A DNA stretch of 64,000 nt from assembly GCF_000512585.2 (NCBI RefSeq), contig NC_089241.1, positions 7,520,001 through 7,584,000 of the forward strand, written 5' to 3'. The position numbers were made by a program, and so were the translations under genes. The first letter of the stretch is position 1. Each line of letters opens with the position of its first letter. The stretch is from Kwoniella bestiolae CBS 10118. Lineage: Eukaryota; Basidiomycota; Tremellomycetes; Tremellales; Cryptococcaceae. The notes beneath the pieces were generated by a model. The model saw only the letters and a program-made list of their open reading frames with translations, searched no databases and had not been told where the DNA came from. Below are positions 50,604 through 60,913 of this stretch, piece by piece.

Positions 50604-51506
50604 GGGAAGGATAGTAGGGATATTTCGTTGAGATTTGTTTTGTTCTTTCTCTCTTTCTTATACTTTGATGCGTTTATACGTTGATACGTTGATTCAAAAT
50701 ATATATACATACACACCACCAATCATAATACATGTATCAATATGACAGGGGAATGTCTCTATAATATGAGATGATTTTACTTTTACTCGAATCGGGAGAT
50801 CTGCGAATTGGATGGAAAGTTTGTTCTTTTCGAGTGTGCCTGAATCAGTCGCCCGTCGTACAGATGAGCTCGTGACTTGAATGGCTCACGAGAAGGATAG
50901 GTGAATATGGAATTGAATGTAAATATGGAATGATCGTTCGAATTCATCTTACTCTCCACTATCTACACCTTGCGACTCTCTCAAGCATCTCCAACACATC
51001 TTCATCTCCATCTCGTTCTCAGCGGTTGATCCGATTCACTTTTCATTTTTCTGATCTCAACCGATCGCTCGCTCGACAACCCTCCTCCGACGCGCTCGGA
51101 TCCATCATCCATCATTCACCGCGTATTCCCTCTTCATCTGCTACAAGTTACTGTACTCAACTCAACCTACAGTATAAAGCGTGTTTTGCATCACACAGAT
51201 CACCTTTTACCACTTAGCTCTCCAGTCTGGATGTATCAGTGACGCTAGGTGCTTGTTTCATCTCAAAGATAGAAATTAGAATACAAGAAACATATATAAT
51301 AACAAGCCAAGCCAAGACAAAGAAAAGGCAAAGAAGAGGATCTGATTGGACTGGATTGGTCAAGACATTAAGACATCGAATCATTCAACCTGACTACTTG
51401 ACCTTCCTTTGTCTTCGATCATTATATACCATCACGCTCATTACGCTCATCCCATCTTCTCTTCCCTACGCGTCCATAATACCCCCTAAATCCTACACTC
51501 ACCACC
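50604..51506. promoter_or_regulatory. Intergenic region upstream of the glycosyltransferase gene
   Basis: About 0.9 kb. AT-rich OM14-like 3' flank (ATATATATAC), then a CATC/CTC-rich promoter and an A/G-rich leader (about 51265-51340). The gene start has an ACCACC context. Frames at 50930-51217 and 51239-51646 have no support. Confidence 0.45.
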
Positions 51507-53961
51507 ATGCCCTCAGTCCTACCCAACTTCCTCCAAGGCGAACCACCCAGATCACCCCACGTCGAGCGAAACAACTTCTTCACCTCGTGGGTAAACGGTT
51601 CAACCTCACCAACGCATTCACCGCACTACCATCAACTCCAACATAACACCAGCACCAACACCTCGCAAGGCACCCGACAATTCCTCAGACCTACCAGGCG
51701 AGATGTACTCTTGTGTTTATTGACACTTTCATTCTCCTACCTCCTCTTCTCAACGCCAAGCTCAACTTCCACCCAGCCCGTCCACCTCTCCAACACCTCG
51801 AAAGGGGGAAAATACGGTATACCAAATTGGTTGTTCCCCTCTTCCTCTTCCTCCCATTCTTCCTCGGGAGTATGTGGGGTAGGAGGGGAAAAGACTTTTG
51901 GAGAATCAGTAAAGACCTATGGATTCAGTGCGGGTGTGGATCTAGATCTGGACCTTCCCTCTGGGGAGGAGAGCGGACAGTCGTGGGATGGTGGAGAAGA
52001 ACAACAGGAGGATGACGAGTTGCAGGGATTGACGACGGAGCTAAAGGCCCATGCGCCTGGTTGGACTGTTATGGAGAGGTTGTATATCTATAATGGGAGT
52101 TTTTACGCTGTGACGTGAGTTTACTTGTCCATCCTATTTATATGCCAAGAAGAGAAAGTATCGGACAGGTGGACAGGCTGGCTGGGTTTGAAGTCGTACT
52201 AGGCGTGACTCATAAGGAAGATACAAGATCTGATATTTGTCCTGCACCCCACAGCGACGACCCCACCCAATGGCCTGAACTTCGCATGATGACCTCGACA
52301 GGTCTTCCTGCGAACAGTGATCCTGGGAATTCACAAGCTAGAGAACCGAAAGGTGACGAGGTGGGTAATCCATATCGTCTCTGGTTTCAGAAATATGATT
52401 ATGCTAAATGCTGGTGCTAGATCATCTTCATCTCACCCTTCGAAGCTATGAAACTCTGGGGTCCGAGGGTATGGAAGATGGACGGTATGACCTTCTTGTT
52501 CAACGATGGCCAGTGTGAGCTCCATTTCATCTTCTTCACGTCACTTGGAAGAAACGATAGCTCATGATGGCTCATAATCAGTCATCGACCATTATTACCA
52601 TTTCGCTGCTGAGCTCATGTTGGGCGCTTGGAGAGCTTATTCGTCATTCGATACACATATCTCTGCTAATGGGGAGACGACGTTGCCACCTCCTCAGAGG
52701 GTATGGTTCTTGCATCAGGATGTGAGGGAGTGGTGAGTTATAATGCATTCGAACATCGTAGCCCAAGGGAGACAACGGTGGCTGATGGCTGATCATGATG
52801 ATTCGTAGGCGAGACAAACCCAAATTCAACCCTACACTCCTATACTCCCTCTTCCCATCCATCTCCACGCTCTACCCAGAAGATTGGGCAGATATGAAGA
52901 ACCAGACTATCTCCTCCGCTCCCAAGGCCTTTGTCCTCGAGCGAGCACTCCTAGCAGACCGATCAGCAGCCTTCAGGGGAGAGTGGACAGGTCCCACAGC
53001 TCGGACAGTTGCCTCAGCGTTACATGTGGGTCAAGCTTCCAAATGGTGGTGGGAACCCATCCGAAGGCAGGTATTGAGGTATTCTGGTCTACCCGAATCT
53101 ATCATCTCAAGGAATCTGGAAGGTCACGGAGCTACCGATCCGACCTCGTTAATTGGACCGGGAGTAGACGTGGTGGAGCCGCTCGCTCCTCCTGGGACTT
53201 ATACACCGGTCATCACGTATATCTCAAGGCAGAGCTCTAGAAGGAGGTTGACCAAGGAATCGCATGAGGATTTGGTGAAAGCGCTGGAGGAACGGTCGAA
53301 GAGATTGGGATGGGAGTTGGTCATTGTTGAGGCGGAGAAGATGTCGAAGGAGGAGCAGTTTGCGCTGGCTGGGAGAACTACCGTGAGTGGATGGTTTGAA
53401 TCAAGTCACCCTTCCCGGGAAATGCAGTAGTATATCCAATATCGGGCGAGGATCGGTGAGATCACAGATTGAATATTGGCTTGGACACACGAGCAAGCGA
53501 ACGGATATCAAGAGTCTTTGGGGCGGAATTGGGGACCGTGCTGATAGTACTCTACTACCACAGATCATGCTGGGTGTCCACGGGAATGGTCTGACCCATC
53601 TACTCTGGATGCCTGCTACACCTCGAAGCGCTGTGATAGAGATGTTCTTCAAAGGTGGATTTGCGAGGGATTGTGAGTGCAGTCATTTTGTTCTTCGTTC
53701 TACCCAATTTTGCTCTTGTAATGATCAACCTCATTCCCTATCTCTTGTGAGGACAATGCTAATCCCCTTGGATTACTTACAGACCAATGGACAGCCCACG
53801 CCCTAGGACTAAGGCACTTTGCAGTCCAGCATGACGTCTCGTTCACTGCGCCCAATTTACCCAAGGTGGATTACCCAGAGGGATTCCAGGGCACGAGTAT
53901 AACGGTCGTTGGGAAGGTGGTAGCGGATTTGATCGAAGATAGGTTGGCGGGGAGGGTATGA
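51507..53961 (+). CDS. GT61/DUF563-like glycosyltransferase, type II membrane protein
   Basis: Seven exons (51507-52114, 52255-52360, 52421-52514, 52582-52732, 52809-53382, 53564-53672, 53783-53961) give 606 residues. A cytosolic N-terminus, one membrane anchor (residues 66-82, DVLLCLLTLSFSYLLFS) and a Ser-rich stem point to a Golgi type II enzyme. The catalytic part shows FNDGQFIDHYYHFAAELMLGAW, then GRTT-IMLGVHGNGLTHLLWMP, the hallmark of GT61 proteins (EOGT, POMGNT2, plant xylosyltransferases). In encapsulated relatives, GT61 enzymes are candidates for capsule or glycoprotein xylosylation; donor and acceptor here are unknown. Two introns are unusually long: 140 nt (52115-52254) and 181 nt (53383-53563). 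The latter is placed by the RTT-IMLGVHG junction seen in the family. Confidence 0.87.
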
Positions 53962-54223
53962 TCTTGACTAACGGTGGTGTTGACTCATTTTGGGCTCATA
54001 AGTCTTCTTTCTCGCATATATAAATTTATTGGAATTACTTTGATACCCTGGACGATCACTTTTGATTTTTAAGTTCGATATGATCCATTGGAGATCAGCT
54101 CAGTACGGTCATATAGGTTTCTTCTTCGCCTGTTCAATATTCGATACACCCAACATCTTGGTTCCAACTTTATACCTACATCTAACAATCATGCATGTGC
54201 ACATACTTCCAACTATAACCTCA
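53962..54223. other. Convergent spacer
   Basis: 262 bases between two 3' ends; nothing recognisable. Confidence 0.5.
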
Positions 54224-55015
54224 CTAATCCCTCCTCAATCTCATTAGCTCCAGATCCCTCGCTGCCACCTCACCTTGCAGAACCCTCGACCTCAACTCTT
54301 GTTCTCGATTGGCATCTTGTAATTCCCTATTCGTCGTTTCCAAATTTTCGATCCGCCTTTTGTACTCTTCATTTGTCTTTGTTTCGTCCCTCTGGGCAAT
54401 ATGAGTGGGATTGCTAGGTGTGGTTGTATTTGACGGGGCGGGTGAAACTCCCTGGACAGCATAACGAGGCATGACCTCGTATAAAGATTTCAAAGTCTCC
54501 CGTACACTGACAGATTGATCGTAGATCCTACGGGCAGTTTCCTTCGTGGTCCTCGTTAACTCGCGCTGACGAGGTTCATAATCCATCAAGTCGGTCTGAA
54601 TGGCCTTCAGGTTGGAAGTGACGTCGTCCATATCCATATCCATGACCGTACTCATGCTTACATCGTCATGGGTCCTGGGTCTGCCGAGTTGATCCGGAGC
54701 GGTGCTGTATCTCGCCGTGTCTGTATCTTGGTTACGAAGCTCACTTCCGATGTCGATATCTCCATAAGAAGCATCCCAGAATGAGAAGGGATGATCCGAG
54801 TTGTCCAGTAGATTCGGATTCGATCCTGCAGAATACATGACACTCGGGGAGATCCTGTGGTCGTGGTCGTGATCGTGGTCCCATTCAGCGTTGGGAGACT
54901 GGTAATTGCTTCTACTCCCTGAGTCTGACGAGGAGTCACTCTTGGGTGTGTTCTCATTCGTCAGATCAATCGGGTGGACCTCGCTGCCTGGTGCTGCATC
55001 GTGAAGAAAAGGCAT
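54224..55015 (-). CDS. Small coiled-coil protein with SIM-like motif
   Basis: A single exon of 263 residues. It starts MPFLHDAAPGSEVHPIDLTN, where VHPIDLT followed by Ser/Asp-rich sequence resembles a SUMO-interacting motif. The middle has HDHDHDH and MDMDMDD runs and is disordered. Residues about 130-180 are helical, and residues 216-263 form a heptad-like coiled coil (RRIENLETTNRELQDANRE). I do not recognise a family. The open frame extends upstream to 55561, but that part carries an RIRIRIRI run from a hexamer repeat and looks non-coding, so the internal ATG is chosen; an ATG at 55186 is possible. Confidence 0.55.
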   Translation of the reverse strand: MPFLHDAAPGSEVHPIDLTNENTPKSDSSSDSGSRSNYQSPNAEWDHDHDHDHRISPSVMYSAGSNPNLLDNSDHPFSFWDASYGDIDIGSELRNQDTDTARYSTAPDQLGRPRTHDDVSMSTVMDMDMDDVTSNLKAIQTDLMDYEPRQRELTRTTKETARRIYDQSVSVRETLKSLYEVMPRYAVQGVSPAPSNTTTPSNPTHIAQRDETKTNEEYKRRIENLETTNRELQDANREQELRSRVLQGEVAARDLELMRLRRD

Positions 55016-55399
55016 GGTCAGCGTGCTTGTTCGGGATTCTGTACAACGCGGCGAGGTGAGGTTAGATGAGTTAGTTCCAGTCAGAGTCGGTGGAAGTTGA
55101 GGAACAGATGGGTTAATTGTTGCTTCGATTATGCTGTACAGTACTGCTGAAAGGAAAAGTCCCTTTGTTCTTACTTCCCTTGTCATGAGGACATCGCGAA
55201 GTGGTACTGTACGTGTCGCAACACTTCGCAAGGGGAAATAGTATGCACTCGTAGATCTGCGTGTTCTCTCACTTAACGAGCTACCAATCCTCGATGAATA
55301 AGTATGATGATGCGATTGACAGATTTCAGTCCCAAGCAGCAAAGCATCACGAGCCTGCTCCGATGTCGATGTCACCTTCCGTTGCTCATTCTTGGACCT

Positions 55400-55423
55400 G
55401 ATTCGGATTCGGATTCGGATTCG
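55400..55423 (+). repeat. (GATTCG)4 hexamer repeat
   Basis: Four perfect tandem hexamers; on the minus strand they would read Arg-Ile. This argues that the upstream part of the open frame is not protein-coding. Confidence 0.9.
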
Positions 55424-55892
55424 GGCGTCTGTCGTCTGTCGCTGCTGATGCCGCAAAAACATGATTAACCCAAACAAGGTGAGGCTGGTCTGGGATATCT
55501 CTGTGTCATATTCCGACTGATACATACAGTTGCAGTATCTTTCCCATTCTGGCTCAGACATGGCGTCGGGTAATAAGCATAAGCAAGAGTTCGAGATTCG
55601 TGGACATCATCGCAGGTGTGGCCGAGTCTTCCTTCGCGGATCTGATTCAGTTCATTTTGCTCGTTCAGCCCAGCAGTCCCGGTACCTAACACCATCACGG
55701 TCGAGGTACAAATGCGAGGATGAGAAGAGATAACGCCATCGACAGATATCAGAAGAAGACAAAACATCCCAAGTATAGTGCAGTATGCCATTCACGACCT
55801 ATATAAGGAACCAAGCCACCCACCCAACCTGATGCTTGTGTCAAACCTTGATTCCAGATGTGAAAACCACGTAACAAGGCAACTGAGGCGTT

Positions 55893-55921
55893 CAGCTGTT
55901 CATAGTTCAGCTGTTCAGCTG
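55893..55921. promoter_or_regulatory. Cluster of three CAGCTG E-boxes
   Basis: TTCAGCTG occurs at 55891, 55906 and 55914. CAGCTG is a palindromic E-box core (bHLH-type site). Clustering in 29 bases of intergenic DNA suggests regulation or recent local duplication. Confidence 0.4.
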
Positions 55922-57275
55922 GGTAGACCATTACATATCATTCGCGTAAGCCTTTCGATTAATCTCCGAAGAGGAACAACCATACACAGGAATTACTTTC
56001 TTCGGCTTTCAAGCGGAGGGAGGGGGAAACGGACTAACTCTAATTGTGCTTGTTCACTTTTTTCACAAATTTGACCTAGACCTGCATCCATCCCATTTGA
56101 GCATGGAGGGAAGGGAATACAGTATGTACTTGTTCCGAAACCTTTTTGCCTTTTGCCCTTTTTCCCATTTCCAGAATTAACCTCTTTTCCATAGGGAAGG
56201 AAACCTTAGCTCCCAGATGTTTTTCAACGGGTCAATTGGAAGAAACCCTTCCCCGCAAATCGGTTCCTGATCAAGATGAAGACGGTCGAACCTGAACCTG
56301 ACGAGGCTACATACTTAGGGTAATAGAATAGGAAGGATGGAAGCAATGGAGCTTGATAGAGATACTTTTGCCTTTGTCATATCGATATCAACTATCAACT
56401 TCTCTCCTCCTACTAGCTCTCTTGATCGTTCGAAACTGTAGGTCGAATACTCCATCTAGCTCAACGATAATATCGCACGCTTCAGTCTTGGCAGTAGACA
56501 ACAATACAGGCTCAACATCATCAACAGTCCTGGCCTTCGTCACATCACACCTCCCCCTCGCAACAAGTCTGGAAATTGAATCTTGTACCTTCCGTGTGAT
56601 TCACCCGTCACCTGAAAGCTTCCTCCTGGTGTCTTTCTAGTATTCGTCTTAATCCTCGCGAAGATCTTTTAGTTCTAGACTATCTGGTAGCAAGTTGCTA
56701 TTTACTGGTCGAACCCGAACAACCCCTCAACGTTTATCGCGTTGACGACTGCAATACATCGGGTTTACTTGAATGTGAAAGTCGGAAGGGAAAAGATCAT
56801 TCTACTTCGCAAGGTTAAACATACATCAGAGGATTAGCAGCACATATCTCGGGGTCAACAAGGTATTTCATGTTCACTCTCAAGTTACCTTCAACCTTTT
56901 GAGTTATCGCTATCGCTGATTCAATCCATCTCATTCTCCAGCGGATGTTCCCCCACTACTGCAAAACCCAAAAGCCAACGACGTGAGACAACCCCCATCT
57001 CATTCTCAACTGTTACGACGAGCGATCGAAAGTCAAACCTTGGGAATATTCTGCCTTATCAACCTTGTTCTGATACCTTACGACGTGCCGAGCCGGTGTC
57101 CCAATCATTCGTCGTCCTCCTATCAATAAAATACTACTATTGTCGGCGAGGCTGCTGACTAATCGATACATCATCCTCCTCCCGAATTCAGCCGGATAGG
57201 ATAGTCAGCTTTTCAAGTGACACCTGTGTACGAAGAGTGGAAGCTTTTCCCAAAGAGACACCCAAGAACCCATTT

Positions 57276-57301
57276 AGAAGGATAAGAAGGATAAGAAGGA
57301 T
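57276..57301 (+). repeat. AAGAAGGAT tandem repeat
   Basis: Two complete and one partial 9-base units about 80 bases upstream of the Zn2Cys6 start, probably in the 5' leader. Confidence 0.8.
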
Positions 57302-57382
57302 ATCTGGTATATGTAGTCCAGCCTTTTACGTGATACGACGTACACGAGTCCTTCGCTCCCAAATCCCTACCAAACGTCCACA

Positions 57383-58917
57383 ATGCAAGATACATCCTTG
57401 TCCCCGCGTCTTCGACACCTCTTGATCCAGGAGGATCGCTCGACGGGAAGGCTGATCATGCCTACCAGAAGTGACATACGGTCTTCCATCTCTTTGAACG
57501 ATGGACCATTACCTTCGCCTGGATCAGGAGGAGGATTAGGCTTAGCTTTTCCCAATCCGACCGGCACTCAGAATCATAATCCATTATCACCATCTTCCAG
57601 AAATTCATCGCCCGCTCTCTCCCCTACTTCGATATCTTTCGAATCTTCCCCCAATGAAACTAGACGACCAGTACCCTTATCATTACCCCTCGATGCTGCC
57701 AGTAGGATATCCTTACCCTCGACGGTATCATCCAATAGACCAACAAGTAGTATATTCTCGCTCCTTAACGGACTGACCGTAGCGGGCTCACCACCCTCCT
57801 CAGCATCCTCGATTGGGAGCGGTAACGACCCATCACGTCAAAACAGATCAGATATCTCATCGCCTCGTTCCTCCGTTAGACGAATATCCAAAGCACCCAT
57901 CTCACCCACCAACGAATATTACCATGCACCCGCACCACATACCGCACCCATCATCACCCATAGACAGTCAATGTACTTTGATTCCAGACCTGTCCAACAA
58001 CAACCTCAAGCTTACTCACCTGTACATCAAACCTCCTTTATAGATGACGGCGGAAGACCAGGATTATTACGTCGACATTCCTCGCACCCTTATGAATATA
58101 CTTCATCGTCATCCTCTTCTTCGAGACCTACCACAGCTTATGCGACTGGACCGATCCACGACGCTGATTATATGGCTATGGGAGCGAGGGCGCCCATCTC
58201 AAGGACGACAAAAGCTTGTAATGCCTGTAGGAATCGGAAGGTCAGATGCGATGGTGGTGGAGGAGAGATGGGTCCGTGTTCGAGGTGTGTGGAAAGTGGA
58301 GCGACCTGTGTGTTTACGGGTGTACAGAAGAAGAGGGGACCTTGTCCTGGGTGAGTGTCGATCAATGCCAATCTGACAATCTCGAATGTCAACGGGAACG
58401 AGAGACAACTTGCTAATCCCATACCTACCATAGCACCGCGAGACTATCGATCAGCAAGCCCCGCCGAACATCCAGCCAATCCCAAATATCCTCCCACCGC
58501 TCATCCGTAGCATCCTTGCATAGCTACGTAGTAACACCCACGGACGAACAAGCCCCATGGTCCGCGAGGAATTCATACGGTTTCCCACCCTTGCCAACTT
58601 TCAAGGAACAGCCGCAACCGGACCCATCAGAATGGTCTTCCGTCGCACCTGGCAAAGCACGACCTTCCGCCTCTATCATCCCCACTCGTCCTCCGAACGG
58701 GACGACGGTGTTTTCCTGGTCGAATGTCTCTGAACCGCATGTCGAGATGAACCAGACGGGGATGGGGATGTTTGATAGGGATTATGCGTTGGGTCCTAGG
58801 AATTCCATCCACAAGATATCGAACGATGTGCCGCCCCCTCACCATTTGGGTGGGATCGATGAGAGTCAGCCGAGGGCTTTGCCCCCTTTGAGGGTGGCTA
58901 TAGATCGGAGGGGGTGA
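57383..58917 (+). CDS. Zn(II)2Cys6 transcription factor, short form
   Basis: Two exons (57383-58350, 58434-58917) give 483 residues. The binuclear zinc cluster is complete: Cys 279, 282, 289, 299, 302 and 309 (CNACRNRKVRC, then CSRCVESGATC), with basic flanks (KKRG after it). The cluster lies past the middle of the protein; in most fungal family members it is N-terminal and followed by a long regulatory domain, which is absent here. The N-terminal 270 residues are Ser/Pro-rich and the C-terminus is short and Pro-rich. It is thus a small DNA-binding regulator without the fungal_trans domain. An in-frame ATG 26 codons further in (57458) could also start the protein. Targets are unknown. Confidence 0.9.
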
Positions 58918-60913
58918 GATGAAGGGGAACTTGGGCTGTCGATGGAAGTTTAACTGGTTATAGAGGATCATGGTTTGTCGCTTCAGTGGAACCGTTTCTC
59001 AATATCTTATTTACCATGGTTGTATCGATACTATCTTTTAGAGAATATGAACGAATAGATGGAGGTCGTGCAATAGGGTTGAATACTGATCAGATAGCTT
59101 GTTGCTAACTTGACGTAAAAGTGTTCAGGTCACAAGATATTCCTGTATTGACATCTCTCACTAAACATCGAGTGAATCTCTGACCAATGCCACTTACCGT
59201 ATGGGCCTTACAAGACGCCTCTCCCAACAACGATGACGACCGGATCAAGGTCAAAGCGATGGTAATGGTATCGCACAGGTTTCAAGCCACCGAGCCTATT
59301 GGTAAATTACCTCCTTGCCCTGTGAAGTTTGATGTGTGATGGTACTGAAGGATCTTGGAGACGTGCCGTGTTCAGTCGCGCCAGATCGATCGTGATGGTG
59401 ATGGTGATGGGGAGCGCAAGACATGCAATCAAGAAGTTTGTTTTGTTTAGTGCAATACCTACCTACCGGTGAAAGAGGGGGAAGTCAAGTTTGATGGTGA
59501 GGGATTTGTTCCTGTGGGTATGGTGTGGGTTTAGCTTTGTTCCTTAAAGGACTGGACCTCGGTGAGAGATGAGGAGAAGATCTGTGTGAACGTATAGTGT
59601 GTGAGAGACTTGATCATATATGGACCATTTGTCAAGCAGATGGGTGTTGCAGATGACTAGGAGATGGTAACTTACCTCTTCTACCAGGATTCACATAACA
59701 TACATCGAGATACAGATGGGTCGGGCTATCATGTTATGGTACATGTAGCTACCGCTTCAAATGCTCGGAAACAATCCTTGTTGAAGTACCTCCCTTTAAC
59801 CCCTTGACGAATGATGGAGAGCAGTACAGTAACACTGAGCGTTTCTGCTAATTAAGGTCCCAATCACCATCAAAAGGTATTTATTTAGTTGCGTCTGACC
59901 CTCCCCCTGGAGACGAGACGAACGGACACTAAGCTAGTGAAGCACTGACACACGGTCCTCGTACCGCGCACAAGGCGTTTACCAATCAATCAAAACGGTA
60001 TCTATACAATGCACAAGGTGATCAAAATGATCCTCAGACACGCGACAGAGTGGGGGAAATGAACCAAAGTGGGGAAGACAAAGGATCGAGATAACGTTGA
60101 TCAACAAATCGTCATAACACATATAACAGAACAAAGTCTAGCTTACCTCGTCCTCATCCTTTGTCTCACTTCAATTGTCATTTTACGCCCTCCCATCTCA
60201 ACAAGGTTTCGGATACCCCCTCTCAACTTGTACAGCTCTGACATCATATCATACATATCAAGCCGACAACGATCCTTTCGATTGCCCGGTGGAGTCATTC
60301 GAGTGAGTCCACCTCCACCTCCATCCGATATTGAACAAAGGAGGGATATGGGTACTTGCCGACCTTACCTCGCTTTGTCTCGGCTCCAAAGCATATCCAC
60401 AAAAGTAAACTCAAGGAACCATCAAATGATAGTGCAACGACAGTAAGTTACGTTACATCCCACACCTCATCACACCACACATATACAGGATAATTGTAAG
60501 TGGAATCAGATCAGCTAAGATCCTAATCCTGATCCTGATATGTGGCGTTTCTGATGATTAATACAACTTGGATACCTATACCTGAACATGGACAGCACGC
60601 TCTAATTGTGTATACGGTATACGGTACACACGCATACAACTTCAACTCTGATCAAGGGCCATCAAAGGAAATTTTGTCTACCTGCAAGGCATAAATACAC
60701 AGACACGACAATTGTATTTCGATTCCAGCAACTTCACTCGGTATTCGCAAATACACTACGATTATACAGCACGACACGATCAACCGCTCATGAGAAGACT
60801 TTACGAGTATCACTTAATTGGCACATACATGGCTCTATAGCTATACGATATCGAACACCCCATTCTTCTAATCGTGATAGATGCCCATCAGAGCTTGCTC
60901 GAGTCTTACGAGG
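58918..60913. promoter_or_regulatory. Intergenic region before the methyltransferase gene
   Basis: About 2 kb. It includes a 50-codon ATG frame at 59187-59339 (MPLTVWALQD...) with no family match, a GATGGT repeat at about 59394-59410, and AT-rich leader sequence with TATACGGTATACGGTACAC (about 60611). No RNA gene is recognised. Confidence 0.4.

Larger units (their letters stand above)
55016..57382. promoter_or_regulatory. Long divergent intergenic region before the Zn2Cys6 gene
   Basis: About 2.4 kb without a supported gene. It contains a GATTCG x4 repeat, three CAGCTG boxes in 29 bases, an AAGAAGGAT repeat and long pyrimidine-rich tracts (about 56120-56200, 56380-56430). The size fits a regulated promoter with a long leader. 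The 95-codon frame at 56353 starts with TTG and is not credible. Confidence 0.45.

Noticed and set aside
55016..55561. N-terminal extension of the coiled-coil frame
   Set aside because: Contains an Arg-Ile run from a hexamer repeat and random-looking composition; more likely leader or promoter.
56353..56640. 95-codon frame with hydrophobic start
   Set aside because: Begins with TTG, not ATG, and no exon or domain supports it.
56700..56735. GGTTCGACC-like tRNA B-box on the minus strand
   Set aside because: No matching A-box or acceptor stem at the right spacing.
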